From Brevibacillus fortis (lineage in GTDB: Bacteria > Bacillota > Bacilli > Brevibacillales > Brevibacillaceae): a stretch of DNA of 64,000 bases. Below, one piece after another: positions 1 to 7,068 of the stretch. The notes under the pieces are model-generated. The model was not told the DNA's origin, made no database searches, and worked only from the letters and a program-made list of their open reading frames with translations. Each line of letters begins with the position of its first letter. Position 1 is the first letter of the stretch. Location: positions 1-64,000 of the forward strand of contig NZ_PXZM01000001.1 of assembly GCF_003013395.1 (NCBI RefSeq), in the 5' to 3' direction. A program made the position numbers and the translations under genes.

Positions 1-87
1 AAGCTGAAATTCCCCGCCATTTTTTTCGATGCTGGGAGGGGCTCCAGAGGCGCTTGGACTGGAAATCACTTCTCCCTGCGCTGCTTC
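1..87 (-). repeat. Repeat family A, partial copy at window edge
   Basis: The reverse complement of this stretch matches the first third of the element at 6357-6593 almost base for base, including the blocks CCAAGCGCCTCTGGAGCC and AATGGCGGGGAATTTCAGC. The rest of this copy would lie to the left of the window. It sits directly downstream of the last permease gene of the peptide-transport operon, where ATPase genes would normally follow. Seen directly; its role is unknown. Confidence 0.85.
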
Positions 88-138
88 AGTATTCTCTTGA
101 AAGGAAGTTCAAGAAGGTAAAAAACTTATAAACACTCA

Positions 139-1065
139 TCATCGCTTCTGCTTCGGGTCCAAAGCATCTCGCAGTCCATCCCCCAGCAGATTGATCGAGA
201 TGACGGTAGCAAAAATAGCAATACCTGGCGGAACCCATAGCCACGGTCTTTTCTGAAAATCGATCAGGGTGTTCGCCGCATCCATCATGTTGCCCCATGT
301 AGGCGTGGGAGGAACGACACCGAGTCCGAAATACGATAATACAGATTCACTCAGGATGGCACCACCGACGTTTAAGGTGGCAACTACAATCAAGAGTGGT
401 GTCAGATTGGGTAGCAAATGGAAGTATAGCTTGCGTCTGTCGCGCAGACCGAGTACTTCTGCTGCTTGCATGAATTCACTTTCGCGCAGGGTGAGCATCT
501 GGCTGCGGACCATTCGCGCCAAGCCGGGCCAGCCGATCAGGCTCAGCATGATCATGACAATGTAAATGCGGTAATCGGTCGGGATTTTCCACTCGGAGAG
601 GACTGCGCCCATAATAAACAAGAGCGGTAGACCAGGAATGGTCATGAGTACGTCTGCCACACGCATGATCACTTGATCGACCCACCCGCGGTAAAAGCCG
701 GCCAGTGCACCGAGAAGGGCGCCAATGGAAACGGAGAGCACCATGGAAGCGATGCCGACTGTCAGCGAGATTCGACCAGCCTGCATCAATCGCGTCAAAA
801 TGTCTCTGCCCAAACTGTCTGTCCCAAGCCAATGGGAGAGGCTTGGCGGCTTGTTGATCATGGCGGTATTAATCTTGCCGGATGCGTACGGAGAAAAAAA
901 CGGACCGATAAAGCATACAACTGCCATGACGAGTAAAAACACAAGTCCAAACATGGCCAGACGCTTCTTTTTCAGTCGCAAAAACGCCTCGTGCCACAAG
1001 GAAGAACGCAACGCTACCTGCTCTGGTCTCGTCACCTCCGCTACTTCACTTACCGTTGATGCCAT
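139..1065 (-). CDS. Oligopeptide/dipeptide ABC transporter permease (DppC/OppC type)
   Basis: This 308-aa inner-membrane subunit would form half of the channel of a peptide importer. It has an N-terminal OppC-like transmembrane anchor (about residues 40-60), a cluster of further membrane helices, and the permease EAA-type loop around the stretch EVLGLRDRRKLYFHLLPN. The ATG at 1065 is preceded by GGAGGGAAAACG. It follows the partner permease by 11 bases and is the last gene of the operon. No ATPase gene follows within the window; a dispersed repeat begins about 50 bases after the stop. Substrate is not determinable from sequence; nickel or other ligands are possible for this family. Confidence 0.93.
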   Translation of the reverse strand: MASTVSEVAEVTRPEQVALRSSLWHEAFLRLKKKRLAMFGLVFLLVMAVVCFIGPFFSPYASGKINTAMINKPPSLSHWLGTDSLGRDILTRLMQAGRISLTVGIASMVLSVSIGALLGALAGFYRGWVDQVIMRVADVLMTIPGLPLLFIMGAVLSEWKIPTDYRIYIVMIMLSLIGWPGLARMVRSQMLTLRESEFMQAAEVLGLRDRRKLYFHLLPNLTPLLIVVATLNVGGAILSESVLSYFGLGVVPPTPTWGNMMDAANTLIDFQKRPWLWVPPGIAIFATVISINLLGDGLRDALDPKQKR

Positions 1066-1076
1066 CGTTTTCCCTC

Positions 1077-2033
1077 CTATTTCAACCGAACCCGCGGGTC
1101 AGCCACTCTATACAGCAAATCAGCAGATAGATTCCCGATGACAGTGAGAATCGCCAGGAACATCGTAAAGCCCATCAATAGCGGGTAGTCCCGTACAGAA
1201 AATGCCTGCATGTACAACTGTCCGACACCGGGCCAGTTAAAGATTTTTTCCGTGATGATCGCCCCACCGAACAATGCTGGCAGCTCAAAGCCCAGCAGTG
1301 TAATCGCAGGCAAAAGTGCATTGCGCAGCGCGTGCTTGTGCAGGACGACTTTTTCCTTCAGCCCTTTTGCCCGGGCCGTGCGAACGAAGTCTTGTTGAAT
1401 GACCTCCAGCATGTTCGTGCGGAAATAGCGCGTCAGCGTCCCCACACTCAGCAAAGTCAGAACCGTCACAGGCAAAATCATATGCTGAACCACGTCCCAC
1501 GCATAAGCGAGCCCTGTTTCCTTGCTGCCGATCGTCATCATGCCCCCTGCGGGAAACAGCTTGGCATCGACGGCAAACAACTTGATAAACAGCAGACCGA
1601 CGAAGAAGACAGGTAACGACATCGCAGCAAAAACACCGATCGTCACGAGCGCATCGAACCAGGAATGCTGCCTTGCAGCAGACAGAACTCCGATTGAGAT
1701 CGCGATCAGCCACGTAAAAAAGGTGGAGGTAATCGCCAGCAAAAACGAATTCCAGATGTAATCGTTCAACAGTGACATCACCGGCTGCTGGTATTGCAGG
1801 GAATAACCAAAATCGCCTTGAAAGGCGTTTTTCATCCAGATGAAATACCGTTCGACGACAGGCTTATCCAGCCCGTACATCGCTTTTAGCTCCAGCTTTC
1901 GTTCGGCTGTTAGCTTGGGACTCGTATCGACGAAGTCACCAGGCGTTAGGGCATACAGGAAAAAAATCAAAATGGATGCGCCGAAGAGCGTCAACGCCAT
2001 GTAAAAAACCCTTTTCAGGAAGTAGAACGTCAT
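1077..2033 (-). CDS. Oligopeptide/dipeptide ABC transporter permease (DppB/OppB type)
   Basis: A 318-aa membrane permease, partner of the DppC-like protein. It starts with the typical MTFYFLKRVFYM anchor and has the large extracytoplasmic segment GDFVDTSPKLTAERK..LYGLDKPVVERYF common to DppB proteins, followed by five to six membrane helices and the DFVRTARAKGL loop that contacts the ATPases. I chose the ATG at 2033 because AAAGGAGG lies six bases upstream; a longer frame to 2090 runs back through a terminator-like hairpin. It is separated from the binding-protein gene by that hairpin, which would lower permease expression relative to the binding protein. Confidence 0.93.
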   Translation of the reverse strand: MTFYFLKRVFYMALTLFGASILIFFLYALTPGDFVDTSPKLTAERKLELKAMYGLDKPVVERYFIWMKNAFQGDFGYSLQYQQPVMSLLNDYIWNSFLLAITSTFFTWLIAISIGVLSAARQHSWFDALVTIGVFAAMSLPVFFVGLLFIKLFAVDAKLFPAGGMMTIGSKETGLAYAWDVVQHMILPVTVLTLLSVGTLTRYFRTNMLEVIQQDFVRTARAKGLKEKVVLHKHALRNALLPAITLLGFELPALFGGAIITEKIFNWPGVGQLYMQAFSVRDYPLLMGFTMFLAILTVIGNLSADLLYRVADPRVRLK

Positions 2034-2055
2034 CGTTGGCCTCCTTTCATGCTTT

Positions 2056-2088
2056 GGAAAAAAAGAAAGCCCAGCCCCAGGGCCGGGC
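2056..2088 (-). terminator. Partial terminator/attenuator between binding-protein and permease genes
   Basis: On the minus strand a GC-rich hairpin (GCCCGGCCC / GGGCTGGGC with one internal mismatch) is followed by a T-rich run TTTCTTTTTTT. It lies between the substrate-binding gene and the permeases of the same operon, the usual position for a leaky terminator that sets a high binding-protein:permease ratio. Confidence 0.7.
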
Positions 2089-2119
2089 ACAACATTCGTG
2101 AGTCAATTACTCCAACTTG

Positions 2120-3868
2120 TTACTCCATTTTGATACCAGGCAGGCTGGTCGAAATGCCCGTGAACGGATTCGGCTCCAAGCCCTTGATCTTGCCGTTGTG
2201 CGCAGACAAAATTTTGCGGTAGCCGAGGAAGATGTACGGCGGGTCATCGCTCAGCTCTTTATACAGGTCTTTGTAGATCGCTTTACGTTTCTCGATGTCC
2301 AGCGTAGAAAGACCTGCTTCCAGCAATTCGTCTACTTTGGCATTGGAGTAGCCATTCGTTCCGGTAAATCCACTCTTTCCCTTTTTCGTCGAGAAGGCGT
2401 CTACACCGTCATCTGGATCGATCAGCATCGTGGTCGAGAACGAAGCGAGGTCGTGATCGCCTTTTTCCGTCCGTGCCAATACGGCGTTGTAGTCCATCAT
2501 TTCCGCTTCAAACTGGATGCCCAGCTCTTTGTAGTTTTCTTTAGCAATGGGGATCAGGACCTCTCCTAGCTTTCCTTTGGTCGTATAGTAATGCACGACC
2601 AGCTTCTGCCCGTCTTTTTCGCGGATGCCGTCAGCGCCCGGCTTCCAGCCCGCTTCATCCAAGAGCTGCTTCGCCTTTTCTGGATTGTACGCGTACGGAT
2701 TGACATCCTCCGTGTACGCCCACGAAACAGGGCTAATCGGTACATTGGCAACTTGCGCGTATCCTTGGTAGGTCAGGTCCAGAATCTTTTGGCGATCCAG
2801 TCCGTAAATGAAGGCTTGGCGGACGCGCTTGTCTTTGAAAAATGGCTTGGAATGATTGAACTTGATGTACGAATAGGCGCTGGATGTGTACAAATTGATA
2901 TTCACATATCCCAGCTCTTGCAGCTGCTCAATGTTATCCGAGTTGACGGTAAAGGAGTTGTAATCCATTTCCCCTGTCTGGATAAACTGTAGAGCGTCGC
3001 CCTCGGTCGTCTTGTAGATAAAGTGCTCGACTTGCGGCTTGCCTGCGTAATAGTGCTCGTTTGCGAGATAGCGGACTTCTTGACCAGGAATGTACGCCTC
3101 GAATTTGTAAGGTCCGGCTCCCAATGGCTTGCCGTGCAAGGTGCGGAGATACTCCAGATTGCCTGGTTTGTACTCCTTACCGTAGTACGCTTTGGAGAGC
3201 ACCTGCCCGCCTAACAGGACGAGAGACTTGGCGTTCACTTTCTCCGTGGTGATCTGGAGCGTCTGTGGATCAATTACCTTGATTCCTTCGATCGTGTTCG
3301 CTTTGCCTTCCTTGTATTCACGGCCGCCTTTGATACTTGCTACGAAAATGTCCGTTTCGCCGTCGTACGTTTTGTCGTGCAGAATCGTCAGTGTAAAGGC
3401 TACATCCTCTGCCGTCAGCGGTGAACCATCGCTGAATTTCAGATTCGGTCTCAGGTGGAACGTATACGTGAGCTGGTCAGGAGATACGTCCCATTTTTCC
3501 GCGAGCTTGGGTACTGGTTTTCCTGTCGCATCGACATCCACCAGTGATTCGAAGATCGCAGAGGAGACGTTGCCATCATAGCCGTTGTGGTAAAAAAACG
3601 GGTTAAACACGCCGCCTGGCTCCGTCAGTCCCGCAATAAATGTATCGGTCCTTTTGGTGGCTGCTTCCGGCAGCTTGGATAAATCCGTAGCCAAATTGAT
3701 GCCGTCTTTTATGTCTTGAACCTTGCTGGCAGCTGGTGCTGGTGCTTCTGTCGACGGAGTCGCCGTTTGTGTCGAGGTAGTCGGCGCACTGCCTTCAGAG
3801 CTGCATCCGGTGACCAGCAGAGTCCCTAACAGCAAAGTTGAAATGATTTGCGAAAGCCTTTTTTTCAT
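2120..3868 (-). CDS. ABC transporter substrate-binding lipoprotein, peptide family (SBP_bac_5)
   Basis: A 582-aa extracellular lipoprotein that should capture the ligand for the two permeases downstream. The signal peptide ends in the lipobox LLVTGCSSE, followed by a low-complexity Ala/Pro/Thr linker (about residues 24-50). The family 5 binding-protein body includes the KLAEKWDVSPDQLTYTFHLRPN stretch in two conserved blocks, an FSDGSPLTAEDV motif and RVRQAFIYGLDRQKI. Length is normal for OppA/DppA proteins. It is the first gene behind a strong sigma-A promoter with an operator. Which peptide or other ligand is bound cannot be told. Confidence 0.93.
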   Translation of the reverse strand: MKKRLSQIISTLLLGTLLVTGCSSEGSAPTTSTQTATPSTEAPAPAASKVQDIKDGINLATDLSKLPEAATKRTDTFIAGLTEPGGVFNPFFYHNGYDGNVSSAIFESLVDVDATGKPVPKLAEKWDVSPDQLTYTFHLRPNLKFSDGSPLTAEDVAFTLTILHDKTYDGETDIFVASIKGGREYKEGKANTIEGIKVIDPQTLQITTEKVNAKSLVLLGGQVLSKAYYGKEYKPGNLEYLRTLHGKPLGAGPYKFEAYIPGQEVRYLANEHYYAGKPQVEHFIYKTTEGDALQFIQTGEMDYNSFTVNSDNIEQLQELGYVNINLYTSSAYSYIKFNHSKPFFKDKRVRQAFIYGLDRQKILDLTYQGYAQVANVPISPVSWAYTEDVNPYAYNPEKAKQLLDEAGWKPGADGIREKDGQKLVVHYYTTKGKLGEVLIPIAKENYKELGIQFEAEMMDYNAVLARTEKGDHDLASFSTTMLIDPDDGVDAFSTKKGKSGFTGTNGYSNAKVDELLEAGLSTLDIEKRKAIYKDLYKELSDDPPYIFLGYRKILSAHNGKIKGLEPNPFTGISTSLPGIKME

Positions 3869-3977
3869 CGTGATCCTCCTTCATATCCACGTAAGTCAGT
3901 GAAGCATCAGGTCCTCCGGTGGTCCGGTCGGATCAAATAACAAAACTAATAAATCATACCTGTTTACTATGAATTAG

Positions 3978-4006
3978 ATTATAGGTATCGATACCGGATC
4001 GGTCAA
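3978..4006 (-). promoter_or_regulatory. Sigma-A promoter with palindromic operator for the peptide ABC operon
   Basis: Reading the minus strand, TTGACC (4006-4001) and TATAAT (3983-3978) are spaced by exactly 17 bases. The spacer contains the perfect 12-base palindrome GGTATCGATACC (3984-3995). A site between -35 and -10 would block RNA polymerase when occupied, so repression by an unidentified regulator is inferred. Confidence 0.75.
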
Positions 4007-4021
4007 CAGTTTTTTCCAAAA

Positions 4022-4048
4022 CAAAAAACCTCGATTAATCGAGGTCTT
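4022..4048 (-). terminator. Rho-independent terminator of the TetR-kinase operon
   Basis: On the minus strand the hairpin GACCTCGATTAATCGAGGT is followed by TTTTTTG, immediately after the stop codon of the kinase-like gene. An A-rich run on the other side makes it potentially bidirectional. Confidence 0.85.
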
Positions 4049-4049
4049 T

Positions 4050-4979
4050 TTATTCAGCATGCCTTGCATACGGAATGTTCAGTTTTTCACACGCTTGCCT
4101 GACGAACAAGGAATGTCGCTCACGCATGATTCTCTCTGTATCTTCATCCAATCCCCAAGCAGATAGATTCGATGCCGGTCGCAGTGCCGCACATAAATCC
4201 CAGTACGGAAGATCGGTGTAATCGAGTTTCGTCACGGCAGCCTGATAGTGAAGTGTAAAATCGTTCATGGCTTGTACACCAAATCCCCAAAGAATTTCCA
4301 ATCTAGCATTCCCGAAATCAGCTAGCGGGTCTCCGATCCCAGCATCCTCCCAGTCGATGACAGCTGCCAGCTTCTCGTCCTTCCACATCGTATTTCCCGG
4401 CCAGAAATCGCCATGCAAAAGGGATGGCGCATTCGCCTGTGGCAGCGGCCAAACGGACTCCAGCACTTCGCGAATGAGCCCCTCATCCAATGATTGGTCT
4501 AGATTCATTGATGTTTTATGAAGCTTTTCGGTTATTGCTTCCTCCTGTTTCGGCAAAAATGTGTCCGCCAGCATAGAAGGGTCCACCGAATGGATACGAG
4601 TCAGCACCTCGGCTACTTGTTGCAGGAAGCTAGACAAATCGGCTGGTGTAGCGACTGTCTGTCCTTCTATGAATTCGATGACAAGGCACGGCGTGGGAAA
4701 AATATCGCTGGATGCTTCGAGATGATAGGGCGTTGGAGTCGGCAAGCCAGCTGTCTTCAGTATTTGCAAAAGTTTGAATTCATCTGATGCGATCTGCGGA
4801 TTTCGCTTGAGGTCAGCCTGACCATGCTCGCGGACGACTACTTTTTTCTTCGTACCATCAGGGCTCTCCATTTCTAGCGCAGTGACCTGTGCAGAGATCC
4901 CGCCTTTTAGCTCCCATGCACGAAGGAGCTTGGCTTGCGGGTTCATGTTATGTGCCAGGAGTGACCATTTTTCATCCAT
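4050..4979 (-). CDS. APH-family phosphotransferase (aminoglycoside/choline kinase-like)
   Basis: This 309-aa protein has the protein-kinase-like fold of the APH family. The catalytic loop HGDFWPGN is at residues 189-196 and the metal-binding IDWED at about 208-212; an N-terminal lobe with VVVREHG and VIEFIEG supports nucleotide binding. The ATG at 4979 has AAGGGGG six bases upstream; the longer frame to 5003 would overlap the upstream gene. It is 13 bases downstream of a TetR regulator and is probably co-transcribed. The family phosphorylates small hydroxylated molecules; the substrate and any antibiotic-resistance role are unknown. Confidence 0.85.
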   Translation of the reverse strand: MDEKWSLLAHNMNPQAKLLRAWELKGGISAQVTALEMESPDGTKKKVVVREHGQADLKRNPQIASDEFKLLQILKTAGLPTPTPYHLEASSDIFPTPCLVIEFIEGQTVATPADLSSFLQQVAEVLTRIHSVDPSMLADTFLPKQEEAITEKLHKTSMNLDQSLDEGLIREVLESVWPLPQANAPSLLHGDFWPGNTMWKDEKLAAVIDWEDAGIGDPLADFGNARLEILWGFGVQAMNDFTLHYQAAVTKLDYTDLPYWDLCAALRPASNLSAWGLDEDTERIMRERHSLFVRQACEKLNIPYARHAE

Positions 4980-4992
4980 TATTTTTCCCCCT

Positions 4993-5649
4993 TCATGCCC
5001 CACTGTCTGACTGCTTGTACAGCCCTACCTTCATCATTTCCATGTACGTTTCTAATTCCTCAAAAAATAATTGGACATGTGCGAAGCCTTTATCGCTCGC
5101 TTCGTAGTTTTCGCGGACGTACTTTTGCGTCAATGCCTCTACAGCCGACAGCAAAAAATGCAGTGCCTTTTCCGGATCGAACTGTGCTTTGATCAATGAC
5201 GTATCGACTTGATCCAGAAACAAGGGAATATATCGCGCATTGAACTGTGTTTCTCTGTCTTCGATCTCAGCCCGGCATTCCTCGGGATAGTCGAAAAAAG
5301 TCGCCACTGCCATTTGATAAATCGCTGGTTCCTCGGCAAAGAGCGCCATTTTCGCTTGATTGCCATGAAGAAATCGCGCAAAAAAGTCTTGCGGCGCCGC
5401 TTCCATTCGCGCTTGTATATAGGCAAAAAATCGTTCGATACAAGCATCAACAATCGCCAGAAACAGTCCCTTTTTATTCCCGAAAAAATGGAACAGCATC
5501 CCTTTTGATACACCTGCGTTCTGGACGATTTGATTGGTAGAGCCTCGTTCATATCCTTTGGCGGAAAATTCAATAAGGGCCGCTTCCAACAGCTTTCGCT
5601 TATTCGGCTCCAGTGTTTCGGCCTGCCAGATTCCTTTTATGTCCGTCAC
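4993..5649 (-). CDS. TetR/AcrR family transcriptional repressor
   Basis: A 218-aa regulator with an N-terminal helix-turn-helix (LLEAALIEFSAKGYERGSTN then GVSKGMLFHFFGNKKGLF) and an all-helical ligand-binding C-terminal domain. I place the start at GTG 5649, which has GGGGGAG just upstream. Upstream ATG codons at 5679 and 5703 lie inside the promoter -10 box and the operator. It should bind the palindrome at 5688-5703, repressing itself, the downstream kinase-like gene and the divergent DoxX-like gene. Its effector is unknown. Confidence 0.9.
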   Translation of the reverse strand: MTDIKGIWQAETLEPNKRKLLEAALIEFSAKGYERGSTNQIVQNAGVSKGMLFHFFGNKKGLFLAIVDACIERFFAYIQARMEAAPQDFFARFLHGNQAKMALFAEEPAIYQMAVATFFDYPEECRAEIEDRETQFNARYIPLFLDQVDTSLIKAQFDPEKALHFLLSAVEALTQKYVRENYEASDKGFAHVQLFFEELETYMEMMKVGLYKQSDSGA

Positions 5650-5674
5650 CTTCTCCCCCGTTCTTCTTTTCCCT

Positions 5675-5717
5675 ATCATAACGCATATTGACCAGGTGGT
5701 CAAAGTGGAGTTATACT
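5675..5717. promoter_or_regulatory. Divergent promoters sharing one TetR-type operator
   Basis: The inverted repeat TTGACCA-gg-TGGTCAA occupies 5688-5703. Each half supplies a -35 hexamer: leftward TTGACC (5703-5698), 17-base spacer, TATGAT (5680-5675) for the TetR gene; rightward TTGACC (5688-5693), 18-base spacer, TATACT (5712-5717) for the gene at 5768. One bound repressor would close both promoters. The geometry is seen directly; assignment to the adjacent TetR protein is inference. Confidence 0.82.
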
Positions 5718-5767
5718 TTCCTCGAAGACTTCATCATCCATATTCCACCACAAGGAAGTGATGCCTT

Positions 5768-6139
5768 ATGGCACGGACTTTGCCTGTATTCGCTCGTATC
5801 ATCCTTGGTTTGATTTTGCTTGGAGCAGGTGTGAATGGTTACATTGTGTTGTTTGGATTCGAGCCTATCTTCCCAACCAGCCCTGCTGCCATGGAGCTTT
5901 TGCAAGGGTACTTGCTGGTTTTGGTCAAAACCGTCGAAATCATCTGTGGATTGCTATTCCTGACGAACCGCTTCGTCCCACTGGCCCTTACCGCCACCGC
6001 TCCTCTTGTAGTTAATATCTTGACGTTCCACTTGTTTGTCGATCCCGATATGCTCGCTATGGGACTGATCGTCGCGATTTTGGAAGTGTATTTGCTGTGG
6101 AGCTATCGGCGTAGTTTTCGTCAGTTGATGACGATGTAG
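5768..6139 (+). CDS. DoxX-like small integral membrane protein
   Basis: A 123-aa protein with four predicted membrane segments (roughly residues 7-30, 43-63, 68-88 and 94-113) and the family-like stretches RIILGLILLGAGVNG, LLVLVKTVEIICGLLFL and NILTFHLFVDP. The ATG follows AAGGAAGTG at a slightly long spacing. DoxX-type proteins are linked to redox or quinone-associated functions, but no catalytic role can be assigned here. It is transcribed divergently from the TetR gene under the shared operator and is therefore its most likely target. Confidence 0.75.
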   Translation: MARTLPVFARIILGLILLGAGVNGYIVLFGFEPIFPTSPAAMELLQGYLLVLVKTVEIICGLLFLTNRFVPLALTATAPLVVNILTFHLFVDPDMLAMGLIVAILEVYLLWSYRRSFRQLMTM

Positions 6140-6149
6140 ATGGATGTCC

Positions 6150-6278
6150 GACTGCTGTTGTGGTCGGGAGAAGTCCTGCCACATGTTTTCCAGTCGCCTA
6201 TATCCTCACTACGTTCGGGCGGTCTCCTTCCAAACATGTGACAGGACTTCCGTACAGCTGTGGAATCCTTCGTATGTT
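6150..6278 (+). repeat. Repeat family B, copy 1
   Basis: A non-coding element of about 125 bases matching 18819-18946 over its whole length. It contains a long imperfect stem, CCTGCCACATGTTT (6175-6188) against AAACATGTGACAGG (6232-6245), enclosing a loop with CCAGTCGCC and GTTCGGGCGGTCTCCTTCC that is conserved in both copies. At the top of the stem, T-A in this copy is C-G in the other, so pairing is preserved. It is followed about 80 bases later by a copy of repeat family A. Confidence 0.82.
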
Positions 6279-6356
6279 TAAAACGTTTTGCAAGTTAACA
6301 CAAGGACGCTTCTGAATTGGAATAAAACATCTTAGAACCACTTTCAATGAATGAGC

Positions 6357-6593
6357 GAAAAGCTACGTAGGAAGAAGCGAATTTCCAGTCCAAGCGCCTC
6401 TGGAGCCCATCCCAGCATCGGAAAAAATGGCGGGGAATTTCAGCTTTACTTATGAGCTACCTCCTCGAAACTTCTACGTTTAAAGCGCTCCCGCCATTTA
6501 TTCCGATGCGGACAGTGATACACCTTGTGGGGCGTAGGCCGAAGCGTAGACTGGAAATTCGCTTCTTCCCCCCACTACAGCTACTTCATAAAA
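6357..6593 (+). repeat. Repeat family A, copy 1 (structured ~235-base element)
   Basis: An intergenic element without an open frame. Two nested inverted repeats are visible: outer arms GAAGAAGCGAATTTCCAGTC (near 6371-6390) and GACTGGAAATTCGCTTCTTC (6549-6568), inner arms GCATCGGAAAAAATGGCGGG and CCCGCCATTTATTCCGATGC. A second copy lies at 20661-20893 and a partial copy in reverse orientation at 1-87. Several stem positions differ between copies 1 and 2 in a compensatory way, while putative loop sequences such as CCAAGCGCCTCTGGAGCC and GGCGTAGGCCGAAGCGTA are identical. This suggests selection on structure. With repeat B it fills the 497-base gap after the DoxX-like gene. Confidence 0.88.
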
Positions 6594-6596
6594 ACT

Positions 6597-6630
6597 AAAA
6601 AAGCCGGTACCAAGAGGTGTACCGGCTTTT
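6597..6630 (-). terminator. Bidirectional hairpin terminator
   Basis: The stem AAAAGCCGGTAC / GTACCGGCTTTT with a short loop lies just beyond the stop codon of the VOC-family gene, with A/T runs on both sides. Confidence 0.85.
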
Positions 6631-6636
6631 CAACTA

Positions 6637-7026
6637 TCATCTTTTCGGTAAATTAATCTGCCACGATACTCCGAAACGATCTTGAACCCATCCGAACTTT
6701 TCGCTGAACGGCGGTAATGGTCCAAGTGGCATGAGTACTTGTCCATCCGAGGAAAGCTGTTCAAAAACACGATCAATTTCTTCCTCCGAATCGCAGTCCA
6801 CAAACAACGAAATCGCTGGAGTAAAGGCATGATGGTCACCGTTCGTATTGTCGATACACATGAAGGTTTGGCCTTTTAATGTAAAGGTAGCGTGCAGGAC
6901 TTGTCCATTCTCATGATGCATCACCTGCTTGATTTCTGAGCGATCAAAAATCGAAGTATAAAACTTCATGGCTTCTTCTGCTTGTCCATGGAACATGAAA
7001 AACATTGTGATGGCTTGCACGAACAA
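6637..7026 (-). CDS. PhnB-like VOC superfamily protein
   Basis: A 129-aa protein of the PhnB/3-demethylubiquinone-9 methyltransferase-like branch of the vicinal-oxygen-chelate fold. Typical features are the start TMFFMFHGQAEEAMKFYTSIF, the middle FMCIDNTNGDHHAFTPAISLFVDC, and the end PPFSEKFGWVQDRFGVSWQIN. Members of this group form dimers and often have no proven enzymatic role. It appears monocistronic between a terminator and the MocR gene, 42 bases from that gene's stop codon. Confidence 0.85.
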   Translation of the reverse strand: MFVQAITMFFMFHGQAEEAMKFYTSIFDRSEIKQVMHHENGQVLHATFTLKGQTFMCIDNTNGDHHAFTPAISLFVDCDSEEEIDRVFEQLSSDGQVLMPLGPLPPFSEKFGWVQDRFGVSWQINLPKR

Positions 7027-7068
7027 CCACTCCTTTTCGTGAAGATCAGCGTTTTCCTATTCATTTCC

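Noticed and set aside
2117-2569. Several long open frames antisense to the binding-protein gene
   Set aside because: They lie entirely opposite a well-supported lipoprotein gene, have no Shine-Dalgarno sites and no recognisable domains.
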